Both the position numbers and the translations under genes were made by a program. DNA of 8,177 nucleotides, taken from NCBI GenBank assembly GCA_012800465.1, contig JAAZJI010000188.1, forward strand, positions 1-8,177, given 5' to 3'. The notes beneath the pieces are model-generated. The model was not told where the DNA came from. It made no database searches and worked only from the letters and a program-made list of their open reading frames with translations. This stretch comes from Spirochaetales bacterium (lineage in GTDB: Bacteria; Spirochaetota; Spirochaetia; Sphaerochaetales; Sphaerochaetaceae). How positions within the stretch are numbered: the first letter of the stretch is position 1; each line of letters starts with the position of its first letter. Below are positions 1 to 5,767 of the stretch, in pieces.

Positions 1-702
1 GACGGGACGGTGATCACCGAGGTCGATACGACGATCAGCGACCGCCTCGTCTCCTTCATCAAGGCCCGTCTTCCCCAGGCGAACATCATCAGCGAGGAAG
101 CGGTCGACCCCTTTGCCGATGACGCTCCCTACACCTTCGTCATCGATCCGATCGACGGGACCGACGGCTACAGTCAGGGGCTGCCGACCTGGGCGGTGGC
201 TCTGGGCATCCTCGATCGGGAACGGAACCCGGTGGGGGCGATGATCAGCGCCCCGCGGATGGGACTCGGAGTCGACGACCTGTTCATCCGGCTCGACCCC
301 GGAAAAGAGCTCTTGATAAACGGTAAACCCTTTTTCCCGAATCTTCAGAAGGATACGATCCACCAAGTCGCGATGGCCTCGAGCGGGCATCGGCTGTGCG
401 ACTTCACCAATTTCCATGGGAAGATCCGGGTCTTCGGGTCGGCGATCCTCCACCTTCTGGCCCCGGTGATCTACCCCGAGATCCAGGGGGCGATGAACTC
501 GTCGGTCTATGTCTGGGACTTCTGCGCCGCCCATGCGGTGCTTTGCCACTTCGGCTTCCGCCTCCTCTATGAGGACGGTCGAGAAGTCACCTACACCGAC
601 CGCCTCCTGAAGGAACGGAAGAATACCGGCGAGTTCATCTTCGCCGGAACCGTCCGCGGGGTCGTCGACCTGCAGAACAAGATCAAAGTCGTTCCCCGGT
701 AG
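1..702 (+). CDS. Inositol monophosphatase-family phosphatase, 5'-truncated
   Basis: The reading frame is open from base 1, and its first residues (DGTVITEVD) match the conserved D-G-T-x-V-T-x-x-D segment that normally lies well inside this family. The true start is therefore upstream of the window, and the GTG at 10 is not the start. Numbering visible residues from base 1, the Mg-dependent phosphatase signature is complete: the metal Glu pair S-E-E (31-33), motif DPIDGT (49-54) and the C-terminal W-D-x-x-A-A (W172, D173). Known members hydrolyse inositol phosphates, 3'-phosphoadenosine 5'-phosphate (CysQ), histidinol phosphate or fructose bisphosphate. The substrate-side region (roughly 105-170) is divergent, so I do not choose among them. 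The protein is cytosolic, with no signal or membrane segment visible. The 233 residues seen fit a 250-280 aa protein. The TAG stop (700-702) lies inside the 3' end of the convergent transporter gene. Confidence 0.88.
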   Translation, partial: DGTVITEVDTTISDRLVSFIKARLPQANIISEEAVDPFADDAPYTFVIDPIDGTDGYSQGLPTWAVALGILDRERNPVGAMISAPRMGLGVDDLFIRLDPGKELLINGKPFFPNLQKDTIHQVAMASSGHRLCDFTNFHGKIRVFGSAILHLLAPVIYPEIQGAMNSSVYVWDFCAAHAVLCHFGFRLLYEDGREVTYTDRLLKERKNTGEFIFAGTVRGVVDLQNKIKVVPR

Positions 703-1381
703 GGATGTGTCCCCGGTCGACCCACCTGCGCACAAGATAGATGCAGGGGGTGTCGAGCACCGCCACGATCCATTTCAGAAGATAGGTCGAGACGCCGATC
801 TGAAGGAGCACCCCTCGGGGATAGACCCCCAGGAAGGCGATCGAAGTGAAGAGGACCGTGTCGATCAGCTGGCTGACGACGGTGGAGAAGTTGTTGCGCA
901 TCCAGAGCGTCTTCCGCCCCGGTTTCCTGCTCTTCCAGTAGGCGAACGCCCACACGTCATGGAGATTGCTCGCCAGGTATGCGACCAGCGAAGCGAGGGC
1001 GATCCTGGGCATCAGAGAGAAGATCGCAAGCATCGAATCGTGTACGATATCCGCAGGTGACGGTGTGAAGACCAGGGCAAGTTGCATCAGGACGGTCATC
1101 GCGACCAGACTGAAAAATCCGATTCCGACCGCCTTGTACGCTTCTTTCTTTCCGAAGAACTCGCCGAGGATGTCGGTGGCCAGAAACGAGGTCGCATAGA
1201 CGATGTTGCCCAAGGTCGCCTCCAGACCGAAGATCGTCACGTTCTTCGTCACCTGGATGTTCGCCACGATGATGCTGACGGGGACCCAGATGAACAATCC
1301 GGTCTTCCCCCACAATCGGAACGCCGTCAGGATGAAGGCGAAGTTGACCAGGAGCATTCCGAACCAAAACAATTCATTCAT
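683..1381 (-). CDS. yhhQ: Queuosine-precursor transporter, VUT/YhhQ family
   Basis: A hydrophobic protein of about 232 aa with around six membrane spans, belonging to the vitamin-uptake-type (VUT, DUF165, COG1738 YhhQ) family. Characterised members import the queuosine precursors preQ0/preQ1 across the inner membrane for tRNA modification. Visible hallmarks are the N-I-Q-V-x-K motif (residues 41-46), L-A-T-D-I-L-x-E-x-F-G-K-K-x-A (67-81) and a late S-Q-L-I-D-T-V-L-F segment. I chose the ATG at 1381 because close family members begin with a similar M-N-E-L-x-W. However, it has no clear Shine-Dalgarno site. A GTG at 1420 would add 13 residues and lies downstream of purine-rich SD-like sequence, so the longer form (683-1420) is a real alternative. 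Its 3' end overlaps the upstream phosphatase gene tail-to-tail by 20 bp. No queuosine biosynthesis gene is in the window, so the substrate is inferred from the family. Confidence 0.85.
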   Translation of the reverse strand: MNELFWFGMLLVNFAFILTAFRLWGKTGLFIWVPVSIIVANIQVTKNVTIFGLEATLGNIVYATSFLATDILGEFFGKKEAYKAVGIGFFSLVAMTVLMQLALVFTPSPADIVHDSMLAIFSLMPRIALASLVAYLASNLHDVWAFAYWKSRKPGRKTLWMRNNFSTVVSQLIDTVLFTSIAFLGVYPRGVLLQIGVSTYLLKWIVAVLDTPCIYLVRRWVDRGHIPTGERL

Positions 1382-1421
1382 ATATGTTGAAGGGTATACC
1401 GCAAGAGACCAAAGAAACACA

Positions 1422-1435
1422 AGACCTTTCGGTCT
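1422..1435 (-). promoter_or_regulatory. Small GAAA-tetraloop hairpin in the leader of the VUT gene
   Basis: On the minus strand the sequence reads AGACC-GAAA-GGTCT: a 5-bp perfect stem closed by a GNRA-type tetraloop, ending one base before the possible GTG start at 1420. A second purine-rich SD-like block, GGAGGAGG, lies upstream (plus-strand 1441-1448). If the hairpin forms, that block is brought to an effective spacing of 6 bases from the GTG. I compared it with a preQ1 riboswitch, which would suit the gene, and found no convincing match. Confidence 0.3.
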
Positions 1436-1476
1436 CCTCGCCTCCTCCCGGGAAAACCATGGGCTGAAAAAGATAG

Positions 1477-1505
1477 TTGAACATGAACGGATAAAGAGGT
1501 AGAAT
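1477..1505 (+). promoter_or_regulatory. Sigma70-type promoter of feoAB
   Basis: The -35 element is TTGAAC (1477-1482, 4/6 to TTGACA). It is followed by a 17-base spacer and the -10 element TAGAAT (1500-1505, 5/6 to TATAAT). Transcription would start near 1512, giving a leader of about 85 nt before feoA. The start falls inside the inverted repeat at 1506-1537, as expected for a promoter blocked by a bound repressor. The element is read from sequence only. Confidence 0.6.
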
Positions 1506-1537
1506 CATCAATAGTTAGCCATGACTAACTATTGATG
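1506..1537. promoter_or_regulatory. Long dyad operator overlapping the feoAB start site
   Basis: Arms CATCAATAGTTAG (1506-1518) and CTAACTATTGATG (1525-1537) are perfect 13-bp reverse complements around CCATGA. Counting the inner C-A-T-G, 15 of 16 position pairs match. The dyad begins immediately after the -10 box of the feoAB promoter. The core GTTAG...CTAAC recalls DtxR/IdeR/MntR-type sites (TTAGGTTAG/CTAACCTAA half-sites), with a wider centre, and it does not resemble a classical Fur box. An iron- or manganese-dependent repressor is the natural candidate, but none is encoded in the window. No T-run follows the dyad, which argues against a terminator. It may also affect the divergent VUT gene. 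Confidence 0.6.
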
Positions 1538-1596
1538 GACTTCTCATCGGAAGTTCCCAATGTGGCGAAAAAGCCGTGATATGAGGTTGCAATCGG

Positions 1597-1824
1597 ATGA
1601 TTACGCTTGACAAAGTCGGTACAGGTCGAAAAGTCGTCGTTTCGGAGATAGAAGGTGATCAGCGGTTCCTGAGCCGGATAACATCCATTGGACTGACGAT
1701 AGGTTGTGAACTTGAGGTCTTGCACAACGAAAACAAGTTCCCTCTTCTCTTTTACGGTCGAGACACCGTAGTCGCTCTCAATCGGGAGGAAAGCAAAAAC
1801 GTCTTCGTGGAGGTGGTCGAATGA
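1597..1824 (+). CDS. feoA: Ferrous iron transport protein A
   Basis: A 75-aa cytosolic SH3-like protein of the FeoA family, which assists or modulates FeoB in Fe(II) uptake. Family features are the early loop and helix (Q-R-F-L-S-R-I-T-S-I-G-L-T-I-G, where most FeoA proteins have R-L-x-x-x-G-L-x-x-G), the strand E-L-E-V-L-H and the closing strands around Y-G-R-D-T-V-V-A-L. Its length is standard. The ATG is preceded by a modest GAGG 10 bases upstream. The last four bases (ATGA, 1821-1824) are shared with the feoB start, so the two proteins are probably translationally coupled. Codon use differs from most of the window: three ATA codons for isoleucine, several GGT, and lower GC. Assignment is secure because of the short length plus adjacency to feoB. 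Confidence 0.92.
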   Translation: MITLDKVGTGRKVVVSEIEGDQRFLSRITSIGLTIGCELEVLHNENKFPLLFYGRDTVVALNREESKNVFVEVVE

Positions 1825-3863
1825 ATGCTGCGACGATGACCGGACAACCTGTGATCGCCCTGTTGGGTCAGCCCAACTCCGGCAAATCCACGCTGTTCAA
1901 CGGCTTGACCGGCGCCCGTCAGCGTGTCGGCAACTGGCCCGGCAAAACCGTTGAGAAGAAGGAAGGATATTATGTCAGAGACGGCATACGTTATCGTGTC
2001 ACCGACTTGCCCGGTACGTATAGCCTCTCCGCCAATTCGGAAGAGGAAATCATTACACGCGACTACATCGCTTCCGGCGAGGCGGATGTCGTCTGTATCC
2101 TCGCCGACGCTTCCCAACTCTCCAGAAGTCTCTTCATGCTGGCCGATTATACCGGCATCGAGTGCCCTGCAATCCTCTTGCTGAATCTTGTGGATGTGGC
2201 CGAGGCTCAGGGAAAAAGGATCGATGCGGCAAGACTCGAAGACAAGCTTGGAATCCCCGTCATCCCGTTCGTCGCCGCAGACCGCAAACGGTATGGGGCT
2301 TTTTTCGAAGCCGTCGATCGCGCCCTGAAGGAGAAGAAGCGAATCGACATCGATTCCTTGATCGCAAAGTATCACGCCATTGGAGACGGGATCTATGAGA
2401 ACCTTCTCGCCTTGATGCCGGAAGCAGGGATCGGGAACTACTCCGCCCCTTGGCTTGCAACAAAGCTCATCGAGGGCGACACGGCGATTCTGGACACGGT
2501 GAAAAACACCGTGGAAGCCGAAGCATATCGGGATGTGGAGACGATCCTCTCTTCCATCCAAAACGGCGCATTGCATACAAGCGGATGCAAATTTCAATGG
2601 ATCGATGAACTGCTTTCCGAGGCGCTCGTCCAAAAACAGGGGAAACCGCTTCTTTCCAGATTCGACAGGCTGGCGACCCATCGGAGATGGGGGAAACCGC
2701 TCGCCGTGCTCATCATCCTTCTTGGCCTTGTCGCCTCCTTCATCCCCGCCACGCCGATCATGGTGCTTGGCGGTATGATCCCCAGGCTGGGCGGGCCGAT
2801 CGCAGAGGTTTTGAGTTCGATCGGCGTATCTCGGATCCTGATCGACCTGATCAATCAGGTCGTGTTGAACACCTTGTATTTCGCCGTGGCCATGATCGGC
2901 TTTGTCCTCGGTGTCAATCTCGTGTTCGGATTTTTGGAAGAAGTTGGCTACATGGCCCGGGTCTCCTATATCTTTGACGGCACCATGGCCAGACTGGGAC
3001 TGCAAGGGAAATCGGTCATGCCCCTGGTCGTCAGCTTCGGCTGCACGATCGGCGGAGCCGCCGGTACCCGTGTCATCGACTCCTGGGGGCAGCGTGTCCT
3101 GACGATCGCCTTGGCCTGGGTCGTCCCCTGCGCCGCGACATGGGCCATCGTACCCGTGATTTCGTCCCTGTTCTTCGGGGCGTGGGCCCCGTTGGTCATC
3201 GTCGCCATCTTCCTTGTCGCCGGTCTGCACATGCTGATAACGGCCAGGATTTTCGGCTCGAAACTGATTCGACAAGAGGATCGCGCAGGATTGATCATGG
3301 AACTTCCACCGTATCACAAGCCACGATGGAAGGCGCTGTTGCGCTCGATCCTTGTCCGGACGTGGGACATCCTGGCGAGGGCGCTTCGGGTCATCTTTCT
3401 CGTTTCCTTCGTTTTCTGGCTTTTGACGTATAGCACCTCGGGCAATCCGGATGCGTCGCTGTTGTATCGTTTCGGTCGAGCGATCGAGCCCGTGACGATC
3501 GTCTTCGGCTTGACATGGCAGACGTTCCTGGCCTACTTCGCCTCCATGGTCAGCAAGGAGGCCGCTTTGGGTGTCCTCGGCTCGCTCTACCTGGGTGCCG
3601 GAAGTCTCTTCACCGCTACGGTCGGATCCGGCGGCAAAGTGGCGGTCGGACTTGAAAGCGTGCTTCTCGCTTCGCTTACGGCACCGGCGGCTTTGGCGTT
3701 CATCTTCGCCGTCACCTTCAATGCACCGTGCCTCATGGCCATCACATCCACTTATCAGGAAACGAGATCGCTGAAATGGACGTTGCGGATCCTTGGATAT
3801 TATGTTTCGACCTCGCTGATTCTGGCTTTTCTGGTGTATCGTATCGCCAATCTGTTCATGTAG
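1821..3863 (+). CDS. feoB: Ferrous iron transporter B, divergent pore motifs
   Basis: A 680-aa inner-membrane Fe(II) transporter with an N-terminal G-protein domain. Visible GTPase motifs are G1 G-Q-P-N-S-G-K-S (16-23), G3 D-L-P-G (62-65) and G4 N-L-V-D (122-125). A helical GDI-like linker follows to about residue 270, then the membrane domain from about 290 with two Gate repeats. The segment M-E-L-P-P-Y-H-K-P and the C-terminal A-P-C (C637) are typical of FeoB. The usual G-C-N-V-P-A and C-S-A-R-L-P-V-Y segments are replaced by G-C-T-I-G-G (407-412) and C-A-A-T-W-A-I-V (437-444), so this is a variant lineage. Both cysteines are kept. Manganese transport is known for one FeoB paralogue elsewhere and cannot be excluded. 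A GGAGG seven bases before the ATG, and the ATGA overlap with feoA, fix the start. No feoC follows. Leucine TTG and arginine CGT are commoner than in neighbouring genes. Confidence 0.95.
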   Translation: MNAATMTGQPVIALLGQPNSGKSTLFNGLTGARQRVGNWPGKTVEKKEGYYVRDGIRYRVTDLPGTYSLSANSEEEIITRDYIASGEADVVCILADASQLSRSLFMLADYTGIECPAILLLNLVDVAEAQGKRIDAARLEDKLGIPVIPFVAADRKRYGAFFEAVDRALKEKKRIDIDSLIAKYHAIGDGIYENLLALMPEAGIGNYSAPWLATKLIEGDTAILDTVKNTVEAEAYRDVETILSSIQNGALHTSGCKFQWIDELLSEALVQKQGKPLLSRFDRLATHRRWGKPLAVLIILLGLVASFIPATPIMVLGGMIPRLGGPIAEVLSSIGVSRILIDLINQVVLNTLYFAVAMIGFVLGVNLVFGFLEEVGYMARVSYIFDGTMARLGLQGKSVMPLVVSFGCTIGGAAGTRVIDSWGQRVLTIALAWVVPCAATWAIVPVISSLFFGAWAPLVIVAIFLVAGLHMLITARIFGSKLIRQEDRAGLIMELPPYHKPRWKALLRSILVRTWDILARALRVIFLVSFVFWLLTYSTSGNPDASLLYRFGRAIEPVTIVFGLTWQTFLAYFASMVSKEAALGVLGSLYLGAGSLFTATVGSGGKVAVGLESVLLASLTAPAALAFIFAVTFNAPCLMAITSTYQETRSLKWTLRILGYYVSTSLILAFLVYRIANLFM

Positions 3864-3866
3864 GTG

Positions 3867-3908
3867 AAAAAGGATGCTTGTGGACGGTGAAGCCCAATCC
3901 GAGCATCC
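3867..3908 (-). terminator. Rho-independent terminator for the ACT-NTPase operon
   Basis: On the minus strand, GGATGCT and AGCATCC form a 7-bp perfect stem around a 23-base loop, followed directly by TTTTT (plus-strand AAAAA at 3867-3871). It lies about 75 bases past the NTPase stop. The loop is long, although a short inner GGA/TCC pairing could shrink it. For feoB itself (plus strand) I see only a weak ATGAT-GTG-ATCAT hairpin at 3919-3931 with TTTT at 3937-3940. Nothing else stands out between 3864 and 3982. Confidence 0.45.
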
Positions 3909-3982
3909 TGGAAGCTTGATGATGTGATCATTGGGGTTTTCGCGCCTCCACCCGACCTGTATCGATGGAGTGAATACCCTTT

Positions 3983-4444
3983 CTAAAGACGGATGATCCG
4001 AGAGATCCTTTCTTCCAAGGCGAACGCTTCGACCACCTGCTTCAGGAGGGTGTCGCGGACGGCGGCGTGAATCTCGATATCCGGTGTCCGAAGGGCCTTG
4101 AGGAAGGAAGATTTCAGCCCCCACCCCTCGATCTCGATCCGCCCGATCTCATCGAAGACGACGGCTTTGGAACCTTCGAGGTTGGAGATGATCCGCTCGT
4201 TCGCCCAATCGAAGGTCTCCTCAAGGACGAAGAAGCGGCCGAATCTTCGAGCGTTGGGCAGGTATGCTTCACTGAGGAGCAGGCGCTCTTCTCCGCTGAC
4301 AAGGTCCTTGATGTGATAGATCGTCTTCTCGATGTTGGAAGATGTGACCACCCCGCAATGGGGGGAAGGAAGGTTCAGATTGGAAAGATGGCGCGTCTTT
4401 CCGCCTCCGATCGGGGATACGATCAGGGTGAGCCTATTGGACAC
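3983..4444 (-). CDS. THEP1-like P-loop nucleoside-triphosphatase
   Basis: A 153-aa soluble protein resembling the NTPase_1/THEP1 family, small P-loop enzymes that hydrolyse nucleoside triphosphates in vitro and whose cellular role is not settled. The P-loop is S-P-I-G-G-G-K-T (10-17), with serine where Walker A normally begins with glycine. The Walker B is F-D-E-I-G-R-I-E (97-104), the D-E-I-G form characteristic of the family. A later A-V-R-D matches the conserved V-R-D. It is slightly short for the family (about 170-190 aa). The GTG start lies inside the last codons of the upstream ACT-domain gene (11-bp overlap) with no obvious Shine-Dalgarno site, so translation is probably coupled to that gene. 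That overlap suggests the two products act in the same process. It converges on feoB, with no evidence that it serves iron uptake. Confidence 0.72.
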   Translation of the reverse strand: MSNRLTLIVSPIGGGKTRHLSNLNLPSPHCGVVTSSNIEKTIYHIKDLVSGEERLLLSEAYLPNARRFGRFFVLEETFDWANERIISNLEGSKAVVFDEIGRIEIEGWGLKSSFLKALRTPDIEIHAAVRDTLLKQVVEAFALEERISRIIRL

Positions 4445-5093
4445 GGAGGAAGTTCTGCAGGACGTCGAAGGCGCGCATCGAATCCTCCCGGGAGATGACG
4501 AACGTCAGCTCGTTCATCGTCGAGACGATCTCGATGACGTTGATCTGCTGCCAGGCCAGGTGGCGCACCGCCTCGTAGACGATTCCGGGCGTCTGGAGGA
4601 AGTCGCCGGTGAAGACCAGGGAGAGCGCGACCAGGTCATCCTCCTTGTTGAGAACCTCCTCGTCCTTGGTGAGCTCCTTGATCAGCGGGCGGTATTTTTC
4701 GCTCACCGCGAGGGAGATCTCGTGGCTGCCGAGGGTGATGTTGAGGAAATCCCCTTTCTCGGTGGAGATCTGATCATACAACGACCCGAGCTTGCTGATG
4801 AAGGAGTCGCGGCGAACCAGGTTGATGTCGAAGATATTCGTCTTCATGACGATCTGATATCCGACGTTGGCGGTGTCACGGGCCAGGTTGGACCGCTTCA
4901 GATCCTCCCCATAGCGGCGTAGCGCCATGACGATCGCACTGCTTTTCGCCGGCTTGCCGAGGGCCCGTTCGACCTCGGCGCCGATCAGGGCGGCATAGTT
5001 GGAAAAGGACAGGATTCCCAAGGTGAGCATCTCCCCGATGAAGGGGGATTTGTCTACGATGCGTTTGACGCAGCTGGATACCGACTCGGCCAT
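4434..5093 (-). CDS. ACT-domain protein of unknown function
   Basis: A 219-aa soluble protein. Its C-terminal part (about 154-217: D-L-V-A-L-S-L-V-F... through T-F-V-I-S-R-E-D) looks like an aspartokinase-type ACT domain, a fold that usually binds amino acids or other small ligands. Residues 80-141 (N-I-F-D-I-N-L-V, a helix, then I-S-L-A-V-S) follow a similar strand-helix pattern, so a tandem ACT pair is plausible. The N-terminal 65 residues are helical, with S-S-A-I-V-M-A-L-R-R-Y (51-61). They recall small ACT proteins from archaea and bacteria of unassigned role and could be a DNA- or protein-binding module. No kinase domain is present. The start is supported by AAGGAG upstream of the ATG. 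It is the first gene of a two-gene unit with the NTPase and is divergent from nrdR. A regulatory role is inferred from the ACT domain only. Confidence 0.72.
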   Translation of the reverse strand: MAESVSSCVKRIVDKSPFIGEMLTLGILSFSNYAALIGAEVERALGKPAKSSAIVMALRRYGEDLKRSNLARDTANVGYQIVMKTNIFDINLVRRDSFISKLGSLYDQISTEKGDFLNITLGSHEISLAVSEKYRPLIKELTKDEEVLNKEDDLVALSLVFTGDFLQTPGIVYEAVRHLAWQQINVIEIVSTMNELTFVISREDSMRAFDVLQNFLRVQ

Positions 5094-5113
5094 TGCACCC
5101 TCCTTCTGTTATT

Positions 5114-5143
5114 ATTATCACAACGGCCGACACATTACAACAA
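5114..5143 (-). promoter_or_regulatory. Candidate promoter of the ACT-NTPase operon
   Basis: On the minus strand, TTGTTG (plus 5138-5143) and GATAAT (plus 5114-5119, 5/6 to TATAAT) are separated by 18 bases in an AT-rich stretch just upstream of the ACT-domain gene. The start would fall near 5107. That would leave a leader of about 14 nt carrying the AAGGAG ribosome-binding site, so the leader is very short or the true start is slightly upstream. Confidence 0.35.
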
Positions 5144-5173
5144 AACTTCATTCAATTTTAGAATTATTAACAA

Positions 5174-5202
5174 TTGATGGAGCACTATGTTTATCCTCTA
5201 GT
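5174..5202 (+). promoter_or_regulatory. Weak candidate promoter of nrdR
   Basis: TTGATG (5174-5179) and TCTAGT (5197-5202) are separated by 17 bases, each matching 4/6 of the sigma70 consensus. CACTA (5183-5187) and TAGTG (5199-5203) form a short inverted repeat over the spacer and -10. The leader to nrdR would be about 95 nt. An alternative -10 further downstream cannot be excluded. Confidence 0.25.
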
Positions 5203-5242
5203 GTTCGTTTCTCGGAATTCAGGAAGATATTTGCTGGGCACG

Positions 5243-5258
5243 ACACTATCGATTGCCT
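5243..5258 (+). promoter_or_regulatory. NrdR-box-like sequence upstream of nrdR
   Basis: ACACTATCGATTGCCT matches about 12 of 16 positions of the NrdR box consensus (aCaCwAtATaTwGtGt). Its left half is intact and its right half is eroded. A weaker copy starts at 5182 (GCACTATG...). NrdR boxes normally occur as tandem pairs centred 31-32 bp apart. Here the two candidates are 61 bp apart, and no middle copy is visible. Confidence 0.22.
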
Positions 5259-5302
5259 TTTCCCCGAGCCCCCTGTACCATAAGGATGAGAAGGAGGAGA
5301 AG

Positions 5303-5767
5303 ATGCGCTGCCCCCGTTGTTCCTCATTGGAAGACAAGGTTCTCGAATCGCGACAGAACGCAAGCGGAACCGCGATCCGAAGGCGGCGGGAGTGCCTTGC
5401 CTGCGGGTACCGGTCCACCAGCTATGAGCGGATCGAGGACAAACCGGTGATGGTGATCAAACGGGACGGCCGGAGGGAGATGTTCGACATCTCCAAGGTC
5501 GGACGCGGAATCCGCTCCTGCACGGAGAAGCTTTCGATCAGCGAACACCGGATCGAGACCCTCTTGCAGAACATCGAGGACGCGATCATGCTCAAGCTCG
5601 GCAACCGGCGGGAGATCTCCTCCACCGAAATCGGCGAGGAGGCGCTCCGGCAGTTGAAGACCGTCGACCTGGTGGCGTACGTCCGTTTCGCTGCGGTCTA
5701 CAAGGCGTTCAACGACATCGAGCAGTTCATCGGCGAGATCAAGCAGCTGGACAAGGAGCTGAACTAA
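5303..5767 (+). CDS. nrdR: Transcriptional repressor NrdR
   Basis: A 154-aa protein of standard length and domain order. NrdR binds paired NrdR boxes before ribonucleotide reductase genes and represses them in response to bound ATP/dATP. The N-terminal zinc ribbon has C3-P-R-C6 and C31-L-A-C34. The DNA-contacting stretch R-R-R-R-E-C and the G-Y-R-S-T-S-Y-E-R that follows are typical. The ATP-cone domain spans about 49-139, beginning V-I-K-R-D-G-R-R-E-M-F. The frame extends upstream to 5174, but AAGGAGGA at 5291-5298 sits just before this ATG, and the family begins with M-R-C-P, which fixes the start. No ribonucleotide reductase gene is in the window. The stop codon (TAA, 5765-5767) interlocks with the stop of the convergent dGTPase gene. 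Confidence 0.96.
   Translation: MRCPRCSSLEDKVLESRQNASGTAIRRRRECLACGYRSTSYERIEDKPVMVIKRDGRREMFDISKVGRGIRSCTEKLSISEHRIETLLQNIEDAIMLKLGNRREISSTEIGEEALRQLKTVDLVAYVRFAAVYKAFNDIEQFIGEIKQLDKELN

Noticed and set aside
707..1060. Open frames on the plus strand across the VUT transporter gene (also 1082-1390 and 1203-1502)
   Set aside because: Low-complexity, charged translations opposite a clear membrane protein with family motifs.
1506..1537. The feoA upstream dyad as a terminator
   Set aside because: The stem is AT-rich, has no following T-run on either strand, and sits right after a promoter. An operator fits better.
1422..1560. preQ1 riboswitch before the queuosine transporter
   Set aside because: The expected stem with an A-rich pseudoknot tail near the start codon is not found. 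Only a simple 5-bp tetraloop hairpin is visible.
1752..4124. 790-codon open frame antisense to feoB
   Set aside because: It mirrors the real feoB frame. Its translation is rich in D, R, G and H with no recognisable fold, and the intact FeoB motifs on the other strand explain the region. Long antisense frames are common in GC-rich genes.
4067..4922. Plus-strand open frames opposite the NTPase and ACT genes
   Set aside because: They are shadows of the minus-strand genes, with no motifs and no start signals.
5174..5302. N-terminal extension of NrdR in the same frame
   Set aside because: The family begins with M-R-C-P-x-C, and a strong AAGGAGGA lies just before the ATG at 5303. The extension does not resemble any NrdR.
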